A DNA stretch of 64,000 nt from Thelephora terrestris (lineage: Eukaryota; Basidiomycota; Agaricomycetes; Thelephorales; Thelephoraceae), in contig WIUZ02000002.1 in NCBI GenBank assembly GCA_015956445.1, positions 744,001 to 808,000 of the forward strand. Reading direction: 5' to 3'. Below, piece by piece: positions 23,451 to 35,414 of this stretch. The notes below the pieces were generated by a model. That model had not been told where the DNA came from, did not search any database, and was given only the letters and a program-made list of their open reading frames with translations. How positions within the stretch are numbered: the first letter of the stretch is position 1; every line of letters begins with the position of its first letter. Position numbers and translations under genes: made by a program.

Positions 23451-24740
23451 AAACACAATCCCATTCAGCACTCGATCCTTTCCCACTACCCCCTTATATG
23501 GGCGAGGGTGGAGTTAAGTGCTGCAGATTGATACGAGACTCTGGCATGAGGGGAAAATGACCCACCGACAAGAAGATCCCAGAGAACATTGGAAGTGGTG
23601 TGTTTACTTCATACATAATCAAGCTTCTCCCCGTATGGCAAGGAAGTGCCAATAGACGCCGCCCAAATATCAATAAGATTAGATGATTGGTGAACGGGGC
23701 ACGCTTCAAAAGGCCTAGGGCCAATTCCAGGCTCCACTAACTGGTGAGCGCGGCCGTGAGGATCATACGGATCCCACATAAGTCCAGCCGCGGAACCAGA
23801 CCCGATTTGTGCAGATGCACTAATTATGTGCTGATCGATTTCACAGAATTCGGCCTTGCTAGGTGGAAGGTGAATCTCGTAGATCTTTCCTGTCTCAACC
23901 GGTTCAGAGCACGTTGAAGTCGTCGAGAGCCAGAGCGATGTAAATTGCCTGACTTGGCTGAACGGTGCCTCCATGGAGTCAGTGAGTCTTTGCGGAGAGC
24001 ATTTCTAGGTCCACAGCATCGCGTAGGCATAGCATGATCGCAGAATAGACATTCGAAGAAGCTTGCGCACAGGTCCTTCTGCGGTATAAATGAGCGAGGT
24101 TATTCCGCTCGACGTATCCGTGTTGTTTCCCACTGGACCCAGTCATATAACTGTAAGACAGAAATTGCCAAAGAGGAGAGCCAGGATGGGCTGGGACGAG
24201 GAAGAGGCGGGCGTGGTCATCGAGGCCTTGCGCAAATCCCTCTGGGTCGCACAATAGCACAGACTAGGGTTCCATTCCGATCCTCCGCCGTTTTCCCCTA
24301 GGTGACCTGTCCGAACGTTTGTGGTTTCTCGTCTCATCTTCACGCCCAGGACGAGGCGTGTACGTGTTTCTCCTCCAATCCTCCCGGTGGATGTCATGGA
24401 TTCATGACCGTTGTCCTTCGTTCGCAGTTCTTCCTTTCAGTGAAGATGAAATAGCTGCAGCTGACCCGGGTCGTGACATCCCTGCTGAATTGCTCGCTGG
24501 ACCCCTGGCACCTAGAAATGGCGAGTACGATATCTGCAGGGACGTGTTGACAGGTCGTGGCCTCCATTCGGCCCTTGCACTCATGTTTGTCCAGATCGGT
24601 CCCCGACAACGTGCTGTGCGGGGCTCAACGCCCTCTTATCTTCAACCGCCCAAGTTTCACTCGGACATGCCGCAGTGTAGTGCAAAGATGCAGTGCCCCT
24701 TGGAGTCCGGGGTCCCAGACCTGTCAATCGTACAATAGAT
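23450..24740 (-). pseudogene. Segment U, copy 1 (unidentified minus-strand gene, decayed)
   Basis: This segment recurs upstream of PARP2 (33.8-34.95 kb) and, more diverged, PARP3 (43.9-44.8 kb). Shared minus-strand blocks include NGGGSEWNP followed by CATQRDLRKA, GNNT(D/N)TS with IYTAEGP, and LRD...AVDLEMLSAKTH. Both DNA and protein are conserved, but the frames are fragmented and I could not build an intron-spliced gene. I do not recognise the family. It could be a real gene with several introns or a shared non-coding block. Confidence 0.4.
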
Positions 24741-24968
24741 AACGCTGAATGGCGAAAGCCGATGGCGAATTACGAAAATGAGCGCAGCCGGGCGTCGAAC
24801 ACGTGGTGAGGCTGAGACGGAGATGGGGGCCAGCCTGTCCTGAGGGGGGGAAAGGTGCCCTTAGCCGCGCACTAGTATGACCAAGATGGGCTATGAAAGG
24901 AATAAATACCGTTAACTTCTTTCGACTCACCTTATATTTACTGGTCGCCCACTGCACCCTCCGCCAGA

Positions 24969-27900
24969 GTGGAAGGGGGACTCCACCCCATGGTTTTCTC
25001 ACAGTCTTCAACCTCAATCAACAACCCACTCATATCCTACCCTGACGACACTCACCGCTCACGTAGAGATTCTGGAGGCGACCCAAGAGACAGTCGGAGG
25101 AGAAGCGTTACCGATGTCCTGAAGTGGTCTCGAAGCGTCTCTCCCGCTCCGCCTGATAACAGGTCCATCCCCGGGCAGAAAACATCAACGCTTGCTGTCG
25201 AGGACACCCCGATCGCACGGTATTGGGCCAGCACGAACTCCGCTCCGCCTGATACTAACAGGTTCATCCCCAGGCAAAAACCATCAACGACCCACCCGCT
25301 TGCTGCCGAGGACACCCCGATCGCACGGTATTGGGCCAGCCAACGCAGTGACGCATTTCCTAGAAAATCTACCCCTGAAGCAACCCCGGACTCTCAAAAG
25401 GCCCAATCATCATCCACTAACGATCCATACCTATCCTATCCCATCGGTGATGAGGACGACTCAGAGGACGAATCCGATGCAGAGTCCATTTATCACACAA
25501 GTGAAGCTCCCCCAAGACTCCTACATTCCCTGACACGGTCCCGAAGGGCCTCCACGTCGACGTTCATGCACAGCTTCAACTTGGATGAAACAAGAGAGAA
25601 TCCTCCAAGGGTCACTGGAACACAGCATCAGCAACGGCGACACGAGGAGGATTCTCCACCGACCCCTTCATCCTCGAAGGTTCTGTGGGATCCAGAACGC
25701 ATTCAGAGGTATATTGATGATATAGACATTGTAAAGCTCTTCCGCATTCCCCGCTTTTCGAGACTAAAACGAGTTACAGCGCCTCGGCAGTCACATTCAA
25801 CAAGATCGGGAATGTCAAAAGTTGTTCGATGACCTTTGCAAAGCGTGCAGCCGGTACCAGATGCTCCCGACATCAATGTACATCCCAGATTACTCGCAAG
25901 GCGCCTTGGAAGCTGCATATGGAGGTTCCGCCACCGTATGGCAAAGTACATACAATGGGGTTCGCGTCGCGGTCAAGGTTTTTCGCATGTTCGTCACCAG
26001 CGATATGGACGACCTCCTCAGCGTGAGCGTTCTGTTTGCGCCGTTGCAAACGGATTTATGAATCCGTCGCAGAGGTTCTGCCGAGAGGGAGTTGCCTGGA
26101 AGTACCTACGGCATCCGAACATATTACCGCTGCTTGGGGTAACGATAAGCGAACACTGGTTTTCTATGGTTTCTGAGTGGATGGATAATGGGAACATCAA
26201 CCAATTCATCGAGAAGGACCCACATGCCAATCGCCCGATGCTTGTGCGTCACCCATAATTCTCTACATGAAGTTGACTAATGGTCTGTAGTTGGTTGATG
26301 TCGCGAATGGCCTGAAGTACCTGCATGACCTCCAGATTGTCCACGGAAATTTGAAAGGGGTACGTATCTCCCCAAAATTAACTTTCTACACCTCTCACTT
26401 ATTTACGAAGGCAAACATTCTCATCAACAGGGACAAGCGGGCCTGTCTCGCCGACTTCGGCCTCGTAGCAATCGACGGCGCCGCAATGCGTGCCGTCGCT
26501 CGGAGCTCCCAAGTATCATTGCTCTCAATCAATTCCCTAATGCAATACACTCCCGGGGGGACATGTCGTTGGATGAGCCCCGAACTTCTGGACCCGGAAG
26601 CGTTTGTAATACCGCAATCGGAGGACAGCACTCGACCGACAACGCAATCCGATTGCTACGCATTCGGGATGGTCATCTACGAGGTAAGAGTTAGTGTAAA
26701 GAAATTTGTTTTCGCAAACGTCCAAGTGCATTACCTTAGATCTTATGCGGACACCACCCTTTCGTTGACGTCCCGACGGACATTGAAGTCATGAATGCCA
26801 TCACGAATGGGGTTCGGCCGGAGAAACCAGAAGGTGCAGCACGCCTCGGATTTACTGAGGAATTGTGGGGAATACTCGAACGGTGTTGGCTAGAAGATCG
26901 CAGTGCGCGGCCTAGCGTGGAGGAGATACTTCCTTATCTGAACGACGCTTGGTACATGATGACGATGACACCAGACTCGTCTAAATCGCAGGCAAGTACC
27001 TCCAGTCTAGGCCAAAGCCCGGTACAGGCGGACTATATGTGCGAGATAAGCGATGACTTTCGCCGGAACCCCCCACTCTTCAGGAATGCCCATTGGGCCC
27101 CACCCCAGGCAATATCTACAGGTGACTGATGAAATCCAATTTCCGTTGCGACTCTAGACAACTGAAATCAAATCTTTTTAAGATACAATCTGCCAGACCC
27201 CTGATTGCGGTTTCCCTGCGTTCACTTACGCCGATGGGACTATGAGTAACTATTATTCGATCACTTACAAACAGCAAGTCTTTCCTTTCCTCGCTTCACG
27301 TCGACATAATGACAGGCCTATGACCAGTTTGTGGGACTACGGTTGCATCTGGTGTCGCGCTGTTCCAAGCAACAGCGTGTTTCTCCTGTGCCAACCTTGT
27401 CACGACAATGCGATGTTAATGGCACCGATGATAATCAGAATGCATGAAGACCATGGGTCTTACAAGAGTGGTAAGTTGACGGTGTTCGATTAGCCGATGG
27501 TGGGAGCTTATCGCATGATAGTTGCGATACAATTTCAACAAAGTTGGATGCAGAACACACCGTGTCCTCAAGTCCGCGCAGTATACAAAATCATCAGCAC
27601 CGAGCAGAGCCTGAGACAATACCAACAATACCTGTACGAGTGACCTCACGTCATATCTAACTTCGCCTCATTTCACTGAAACTTTCGGTTTTAGGGATAC
27701 TGTGGAGGCTAGGGGAAATTTTCAAGCTTTGGGCTGGCAACCCGGCAACGAAAAGCTTCTATGGCATGGAACAAGAAGGAAATGTTACATCGGGAGCCCG
27801 GGAGTCACGACCTTTTGCAACGACCCGGGGTGCTCGCTATGCTGTATACTTCAGCGTTCGTATGATCTGAATTTCTGCGTCAAGGGAAGGATGTTTGGGA

Positions 27901-28289
27901 CTGGGATCTACACTTCGTCGGCTTCATCAAAGTTCGGCTCCGCTCAATCTTATAGGCTTTTGGTGAACGCTTGTCTGATCTTGAGGTTTTGACTTGCAGG
28001 TCAAACGACTATTCGAAGAACGTGGGCATTTACTCCGAATTGAAGGCGATGCTGTTGAACAAGGTCGTCGTTGGTTATTACAAAAACCTGATCGGACGCA
28101 ACGAAGCACTGATCGCACCGCCTCCTGGATACGACTCTGTGAGTATCTTGAGCTGTTCCTTCTGTGGGCGCCCTAATGTGGAGTTAGGTGGTGTCCTACG
28201 GTCATCCGAACCATATGCATGATAGGCTGGTCGTTTACAACAACAACGCCGTTCGACCGTCATACCTCGTGATGTATCAAGCTTTCTGA
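24969..28289 (+). CDS. TK3: linker - pseudokinase - zinc - PARP-type fusion protein
   Basis: One spliced gene joins the TK linker and kinase B to a PARP catalytic domain. Exons: 24969-25730, 25780-26022, 26073-26243, 26291-26359, 26411-26683, 26740-27121, 27183 to about 27275, 27316 to about 27472, then four PARP exons to 28289. The first 250 aa are Pro/Ser/Asp-rich and include two near-identical EDTPIARYWAS repeats and the linker end IQRYIDDIDI. The kinase has VAVKVFR, FCREGVAW, ADFGLV and WMSPEL, but the catalytic loop reads HGNLKG, so the catalytic Asp is Asn. The zinc module has ICQTPDCGFPAF and CIWCRAVP...LCQPCHDNAM. The PARP domain has LWHGTRRKCYIG (His), GTGIYTSSASSKSNDYS (Tyr) and [20 protein letters not shown], where the usual Glu is Arg. 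Both catalytic domains may therefore be inactive or altered. No kinase A is seen. The start could instead be the Met at 24990. Confidence 0.82.
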
Positions 28290-28489
28290 CCGTTTCTCCA
28301 TTACCCATGCACCATGATTTCACTGTACTTTGCTGTCGGCGTTATTTGTATCCACTTCGTGAACTCTTTCCAGCGGTAACGGGCAAGCATGGGATTACAT
28401 TCCGTGCTACCTATCTACAAAGACTTAGCTAGACCATATCTCTGCAACGACCAGGTAGTTTATGCTTTCGGCTGTTCCTATTCCTTCCC

Positions 28490-28900
28490 TTGTTGGTGCA
28501 TATATACAACGCCACACGCATACTTCCAGAACTCTATTCCTCCTTATAATCCCACTCCCTGAAACCAATTCTGCCGCCCAAATCCCTCCACCCACTCAGC
28601 CTTTTCACCTTCATCTCCCGAGAGATCTCGAACAACTTGTTCAAATACCTATCACACTCCCGAAAGAGTTCCCTTTCTCCTCCCAGCTCTTTGATTGTCT
28701 GATCAGGGGTAACGTCGCCCTCAACGATGAGCTTACGGTTCACAGCGATTTAAGAGCGCGTGATGGGATCCAGGAAGGGGTCAACAAGCTTCATGGGAAT
28801 CGACAGCCAGAATGGGCCGTTGATCACGCGTCAGGACGCATGCCGCAGTGATGTCCTGGGAGGATAATCACTCGACACCTTCAACGCCCTTTACAAATAG
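28490..28900 (-). pseudogene. CRAL-TRIO 3' fragment convergent to TK3
   Basis: Minus-strand C-terminal part of the CRAL-TRIO family: DPFLDPITRS, an in-frame stop where the copy at 31.5 kb has Lys, then IAVNRKLIVEGDVTPDQTI and GFREWDYKEE. Upstream, the sequence jumps directly from the NGPFW region to the intron-flanking gcgtcaggacgcatgccgcagt tract, so the exon core between them is missing compared with the copy at 31.5-32.8 kb. Confidence 0.7.
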
Positions 28901-31440
28901 CTCTCGGAGGATGCAGCTTATTCTCGTCTTCTTGCCCGCTCCCGACGGTCCATACACGAGCAGGTGGGGAAATCACCCGAGTTTGCCTGTCCATGCACCA
29001 GGTTAGTGCCGCAGAACCCCGACCTCCGCGGATGAGATGATCAAGGCCGTGGAAGTACGGCTACTCACGAGTGCACGCATCCGCGTAGTTAGCCCTTCGT
29101 GATAGCTCTACTAGTCGAGTGTTTTCGGGCGATGCCATGAACCAGTGAGGATCTTGGTAGAATAAGAGGGATATATGACGGCTCTGACATTTCTTGTATA
29201 CCCAGAGCGACATGTTTGGTGTGCCGTGAGTTTTACGGTGGATGGAGGTGTAATTAAGCGGTGTCGAAGGACGCGAGTCGCGTGCAAGTCGCGTAACGTC
29301 ACACTTCGGTCACTTCAGTTGAGCAGAAGCGCCCAATGCTGGCAGAGATACTGATCGGCAGCCTAGTCTTCCTCTCGCTCACACCGTCTCTGGTGAACCG
29401 CTTTGTCTCTCCGCAATCCCGGACACACTCCAGTGTCAATTGACAGCACATTCGTCTACCATCGCAGGGTTATCTTGTTCGAAGACCACCTAGCACTCGC
29501 CTCCGCTCCGCTAGAACTAATCAGGGCCTCCGGTCGCCCAAATCGGACGCGGTCCCCTGGGTTTCAGCCAAAAAATTTGCCTTCCATGTCCTTGGGGGCC
29601 CTAAACTTTCCACCGTGTCATAACTGTCCAACAATACCAAATCGAATGGTCCAGCTGGTCCAAACAACCGTTGTTCAACGACGGGCCATAATTCTCGTCC
29701 TTGTTTGAGCCCGCGCCTGGAGTGTCTGAAACTGCCATGAAACTGCCGTGATTATGGCTTTAACACTCGATGAATGGCCCAAAACCGTGTACTTGCGGTT
29801 TCCCGCCCAGGCTCGCAGTCGGATCTGGCCTTTTATTTGTCAGCGCGCGATCTCTGGTGTTTAGGATTACAAATGGTTTTGCGGTATGTCACACGTGGGT
29901 GGTCGTGGCCACGGATGTGGTCAATGCCGCGCTCGGCCCTTCCAGGCGACTTTTTCTCGCCGTCCATCCATGGCTTTGCGGTCACACTCGGCCGTTGGAA
30001 GGACATCAGATCTCACTTTCCTCCACGATTTGTCGAGCTTTGAGATCACAAACGACGGCCACGGACGAACAAGGGGGTCAAGAGCCATGCTCGTCCCTCC
30101 TTCATTGCTAAGACAGACTACCCAGATTTTCATATAAATACGATCTGGGCAGCCTTCATCCTCATCAACCACCCATCTTCAACCGGACTCTAAACAGAAA
30201 AACCCTTCTTTCATCTCACTCTCGTCTTCGTCTTCTCATCATGAAGGTATTACCTTCTCTTTCCCTCCCTGCGAGTCACAGACCCAGGACCGAGGACTCA
30301 CGCAACACCCTGGTAAGTCGCTCGCGTCTCCCAATCTCTCGTTCCACCGAATCTCTGACGAATTTCGGCACAGCTTCTTGCGGAAGTAGATGTGGGGTTG
30401 GGGTGCACGAGCGGCGGTTGAGCGCGGGGGCAACACCTTTCCCCGTGCGGAGGGCCGGGTCAGTGGATGGATCAGCCACCATCCTCGACGACCCCCGGGC
30501 CAAATCGTCGCCAGGACGCACGGGAACAGGCCCCCGCCGGCAGCATCGAATTCCTGCTCCCTTATTTCCCAAGGAGGAAACCGACCGAAAGGGTTTTCAA
30601 GCTTCGTCCGCGATTGATATCCAAACGCGACTATTCGGGTGTTGGACATGGATGGGGAGGTGGTCCGAAATCGGTACTTTCGTCTCCTTGGCGCGATTAA
30701 CCCTGGTGCCGACCAAATTTCGTCTCTCAGATCGAATGTGGTGGAACCGGTTGAAAAACTGTTCAGCTCCTGCAACTATTCCCCATATTCCCTCCTCGCC
30801 GCGTCCACGGTTAAGCGAAGCGTTGGTGTACACCATTCCCGAAGTGCTCTGAAATTTCCCTTGGCAACCCGCTTCCCTATGCGACAGTCACCTTGACTCG
30901 ACGCAAGCTCCTCACAGCGGGGAGCCAAGTCACTGCCGTCCTGGAGTAGTCAATCATGTAATAGCTTCGGGAATTGGGGTCGGGTCAGGGTAGCGACATG
31001 TTCAAGCCCTCTGATGAGCCCCTTCGCAAGGGCGAAACCCGAAAAGCCAACTCGTCGCATTGTATAATTTTACTGCACCGTCCTTGTTTTCCCTGTTCGC
31101 GCATGACGCGCATTTGAATACTCATGCACTGTGGGCACAGTGTAGCCCAAGATAATGCCAATACAAGCTTCTATCACTCTAGGTTTCGGCCCACAGATTC
31201 GTGAATCCCAGCCGCCGACGCGCGAAATTGAACATGGAGAGAAATCTCCAACTTGTCTAGTGCCTCTGCCGTCACAGAACGATTCGAATTTGCGCCCAAC
31301 GGTACTCAGAACCAAAAGAAAGACGCGGGTGCCTGCAATACAGTACTAAGGAGGGATGGTCGGTCTAGATGAGCCGCCACTACCAGTAATCCGCCCCTGG
31401 ATATTCGTCGAAGCCACCCATGAAAACGCCGCTTACATTC
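28901..31440. other. Unassigned stretch with one promoter-like site
   Basis: About 2.5 kb without a recognised protein. The best-looking gene start is near 30240 (listed separately). A frame at 30241-30852 is open for 203 codons, but the opposite strand is also open there in a GC-rich, low-information region, so I do not call it. Confidence 0.35.
30105..30245 (+). promoter_or_regulatory. Promoter-like region with orphan start codon
   Basis: A tcatataaatacg TATA element near 30130, then about 100 bp of CT- and CA-rich leader and an ATG at 30241, followed by a possible intron (gtaagtcgct...ggcacag). The layout is typical of a highly expressed fungal gene, but the spliced product ends after about 39 codons and matches nothing I know. 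It may be the 5' end of a lost gene. Confidence 0.35.
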
Positions 31441-31450
31441 TTCCGAAACT

Positions 31451-32766
31451 CTATTCCTCCTTATAATCCCACTCCCTCAAACCAATTCTGCCGCCCAAAT
31501 CCCTCCACTTATTCAGCCTTTTCACCTTCATCTCCCCAGAGATCTCGACCAACTTGTTCAAATACCGATCACACTCCCAAACGAGTTCCCTGTCTCCTCC
31601 CAGCTCTTTGATCGTCTGATCAGGGGTAACGTCGCCCTCTGCGATGAGCTGACGGTTCACCGCGATCTTCGAGCGCGTGATGGGGTCCAGGAAGGGGTCA
31701 ACAAGCTTCATGAGAATCGACAACCAGAATGGGCCGTTGATCACGGCGCATCGACCGAGGCGCTCTGGGAAATAGGATTGGAGGGTATCCACGATCTGGA
31801 TTCGGAAACAGTGTTAGTTACGATTTCTTTTGGAAGGGGCGAAACGTCGTGCCAGCGTACCTGCTTGGAATGTCCCAAAGAAGCGGACTTGGAGGCTCCA
31901 GAGTAAAGCGCAATCACTGCTACAGACCTACAACCGACGACGCGTCAGGACGCATGCCGCAGTGATGTCCTGGGAGGGTACTCACTCGACACCTCTGGGC
32001 ATGATCTCCACCGCGCGTTCCATCATCCAGACATACTGTCTAATCCTGCCAGGACCCTCGGGAGAAGACTCGCGTTCGGGAACGTCGAACATCACCGGAC
32101 GGCCTTCGACGTCATAACCGAATACAAACACTTTCCCATTTAGACACTGGATATGCGGCGTATATAAGGACGGTTGTAATCGCGTGTATGTATAACCTGG
32201 GGGGCGGTACGCACGTGTTCTCTGATGGAATCGAGGGTGAGGGTATCGTAGATTCCATATTCACGCCGCCATTTGAGGGTAGCTTCGAGTTTCGTGATGC
32301 AGTTGCGGGTGTCCCACTTTGAGGCCCGAAGAAATCTAAGGGGAGGAGAACAAGCGGGGATCAGGACGTGGCAGTTCACAGCTACTATCGTTCACTGACC
32401 TCAAGAAACACTCGTACGTCTGAACGCCATCAAAACCTTCAGTACCACCGATACACAGGGGGGAGAGTACCAAAAGAGAGGGCTTACGAGGTAAAACTTC
32501 TCTTCCTCGGCCAATGTCCCGTCCTCATTCCCCAGACCCGGAATGACGTAGTCTTCGATGGCGAAATGCTTCAAGACCTCCTGGTAAACCGCCTCTTGTT
32601 TCTCCGTCAGAGTCAACAGCTCAGGTGGGGAAGTTTTGTGATACTTCTTGTCGGGAAGGAAAGGTTCGTAGTCCACTGCTGGGGTATCGGCTACAGGCTC
32701 AACCGGACCATCAGGCGGGAGGGTGATCGTCGCGGGGGGCGAAAGGACTTCCGAGGCGGCAGACAT
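31451..32766 (-). CDS. CRAL-TRIO (Sec14-like) lipid-transfer protein, copy f
   Basis: CRAL-TRIO proteins bind phosphatidylinositol, phosphatidylcholine or other hydrophobic ligands and move them between membranes. Exons in order from 32766: MSAASEVLSPPATITL... with LTLTEKQEAVYQEVLKHFA and EEEKFYL; LRASKWDTRNCITKLEATLK and RREYGIYDT; GKVFVFGYDVEGRPVMFDVP and GPGRIRQYVWMMERAVEIMP; SVAVIALYSGASKSASLGHS; and IVDTLQSYFPERLGRCAVIN, ITRSKIAVNRQLIAEGDVTP, GLREWDYKEE. Acceptable splice sites join these blocks in one frame, so it may be a whole gene. It is closely related to the decayed copies after TK1, TK2 and TK3, and more distantly to the intact gene at 48.8-50.1 kb. Confidence 0.7.
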
Positions 32767-33840
32767 TCGTTTAGCGTCGACGAGAACTTGAAATGGCGGT
32801 GGTTAACCTTCAAGTCGGAGGCTAGGTATGCAAAGACGCAGGGAAAGAAGGAGGCGATGAGCTGGCTTCCCTAGATCAAATCATCACTTCTAAATGAGAA
32901 TCTTCCTTCCGATAGCGAAGCGCACGGGAAGCTGTCAGCCCGTATGCAGTCGTCTTGATCATTGTCACTTTTGAGGGGAGGTGCTGCCGATCGATTTCAA
33001 AAGTCTCGCGGCGCTCTTCTCGCACCGGACACATCATCTTGAGCTTCAAGTTCTCCACGATCGCTTTCCTGTAGAGCACCACGACAGGGATTCTCCTTCT
33101 GCAGTAGCGGGGTAGCCCAGGTTGACAAGCCGTCCGCTCCAGAGTCAAGCAAGGGATTGTGGGCGTATAACCCGCTGCTAAGCCGGGGCCAAGTGGCTGT
33201 TTTCGTGAAGAGCTCATACCCCCCGAACCCGAAAAGAGTGACGAGAATCGCGCTGGTCTTACAAACACACTCTGAAACACACCCCTGCACCCTTCACCTG
33301 TGATCGTCGACGTTATTACGTGGTCTGCCACCCAGGGAGCCTTGTACAACAGCGGCGACGCGCATATCACTCATCGAACAAGGTCGAAGCCGACGACGTC
33401 AGCCCTTCCGTACCTCAGTCTTCGAATGCAGGAGCCACAACCACACGCCGTACGATGAGCAGCGCGGAAATCGCGGTCAGAGACCGCTCGAAAGAGGTTC
33501 CTGCCCGGGAAACAATTCTTCTGAATCACGTTGCCCACTCAATGCCGCTATAATATACGCTGCTCAATGAAACCGCCCTGACTCCCTTGCATCTTATTCT
33601 TCCTGTCATCTCCACGTTACTCTTGGAAGTCACACCCTTCTTTGCTGCATTTGTTCCCGCAGGATTAACCCAGCCCACCATCGCCGAGTGTGGCTTCGGC
33701 GTCGACTGGGCGGGTGGTTCGCTGAAACGTGGTGATGGACAACGCGCGTTCCATCCGTTTGTTCCCACCGAAAAAGAACACCACAGGTTGATAATGCAAG
33801 AACAGACTTCACGCACAACAGACGGTATCTGCACCATAAG
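32767..33840. other. Unassigned intergenic DNA
   Basis: Only short overlapping frames. No domain is recognised. Confidence 0.35.
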
Positions 33841-34980
33841 CACCACCTCATTCAGCACTCGATCCTTTCCCACTACCCCACTATAGGCAGGGACAGCGAA
33901 CGAGGGAATGCCTAGAAGTCAGCTCGTGGCGCGAATCCTTTGTACACACGCTATATTTCATACACCTTGAGTAAGAATATCACTCGTTGTCTCATCGGCC
34001 AGTGGAGCATCCAACCGGTTGTGAAATTCCTGCTCCTCATGGTCACCTTCAAACGAGAACTGACCTCCGTTCGGAGGGAAATTAGATCGTAACCACGTGG
34101 AGATTTTTGAGGCCTTGAGAGTTTGGTCCCCCGATTCGACGACACTCCAAGAAAGATGTTGCGTTAACGGCGCCCCTATGGAGTCAGTGAGCCTCTGCGG
34201 AGAGGATTTCTAGGTCCACAGCGCTAGAATCGCGTAGGCCCAGCATAATCGCAAGCTGAGGATGAATATTCGAAGAACAGAGGATTTGCTCGTGCCCAGG
34301 TCCTTCTGCAGTATAAGTGAACGAGGCTATCCCGCATGAGGTATTCGTGTTGTTTCCCAGACCGATAGAATTGGCCAAAGACGAGATCCAGGATGGGCTG
34401 GGACGAGGAAGAGGCGGGCGTGGTCATCGATGCCTTGCGCAAATCCCTCTGGGTCGCACAAGGGTTCCATTCAGATCCCCCACCATTGTTCCCCATATAT
34501 GAGTCGCAGCGTTGGGAGGAAGTCGGGCGCCCAGTAAATTCAAAGTTCACACGGCTGTCAAGCTAGGTCTGAACCGGAATGGTTCAGGTTCGTGACAAGG
34601 CGTATACGCGTTTCTCCTCCAACCCTCTCCCGGTGGACGTCGTGGACTTGTGGCCGTTGTCCTTCCTTCGGAATTCCCCCTCTCAATGAAGATGAAATAG
34701 CCGCAACTGACGGGTCGTGGCATCCCCGTTGAATTGCTTGCTGTCCTGCACGTGGAATCTAGCGCGGGTATAACGTTGGGCCGATCGCTGGACCCCTGGC
34801 ACCTAGAAATGACGAGTACGACATCTGCAGGGACATGTGTCGACAGGTCCTGGCCTCCCGTCGGCCCTTGCACTCATTTTCCCCTCGATCAGTCTTCGAC
34901 AGCGTACTGTGCAAAGCCCTGGCGTCCTCTTCTCCTCAACCGCGCTAAGCTTCACTCGGACCCGCCTTTCCCTTGAGCAA
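33841..34980 (-). pseudogene. Segment U, copy 2
   Basis: Closest relative of the segment at 23.45-24.74 kb. The shared ttcagcactcgatcctttcc run begins near 33852 here and 23466 there. The same minus-strand blocks occur in the same order: NNGGGSEWNP, CATQRDLRKA, LGNNTNTSCGIA, YTAEGP, LRDSSAVDLEILSAEAH, and further along HVPADVVLVISRCQGSSD. The protein family is unrecognised. It ends about 440 bp before the PARP2 start. Confidence 0.4.
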
Positions 34981-35414
34981 ACAATACCAATGCCTTATTT
35001 GGCGAAATCTCGTATGCGGATCTGCCAAATTCGATCACCAGATCATTGTGGGCGCTCTAGTCACCGCTGGCGATGCGCTATTTTCCACTTAAGAAAGCTG
35101 TATGATGAAATTTGAATCAGTCCTTTTAAGCCTACGGAACCCTCGAGGGTATAGCAATAAGATGGGCGGGGACTACTTATCAGCCAGGGTGGGGTCTCTC
35201 TGTGTTCCCTCGACCTCGTTCACTTCATTGTTCTGGCACTGTTTTGCAACTTCACATTCGATTTAGGGTTTATCCAAGAGGTGAATACCATGTCGCCCGA
35301 TAAGATCTTATCCTGACCATTTCCGCTCCCAATCCTCGCGTATCTGTAATCTATCTATTCCTGAGAACAGATCGCCACACTTCCTGACCATCGACGTTGC
35401 CGATTTACAAGACG

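Noticed and set aside
24319-24738. Plus-strand 139-codon frame
   Set aside because: The similarity to copy 2 is better explained by the conserved minus-strand blocks of segment U; the plus frame is not preserved between copies.
30241-30852. 203-codon plus-strand frame after the promoter-like site
   Set aside because: The opposite strand is also open for 178 codons, there is no domain, and plausible splice sites interrupt it.
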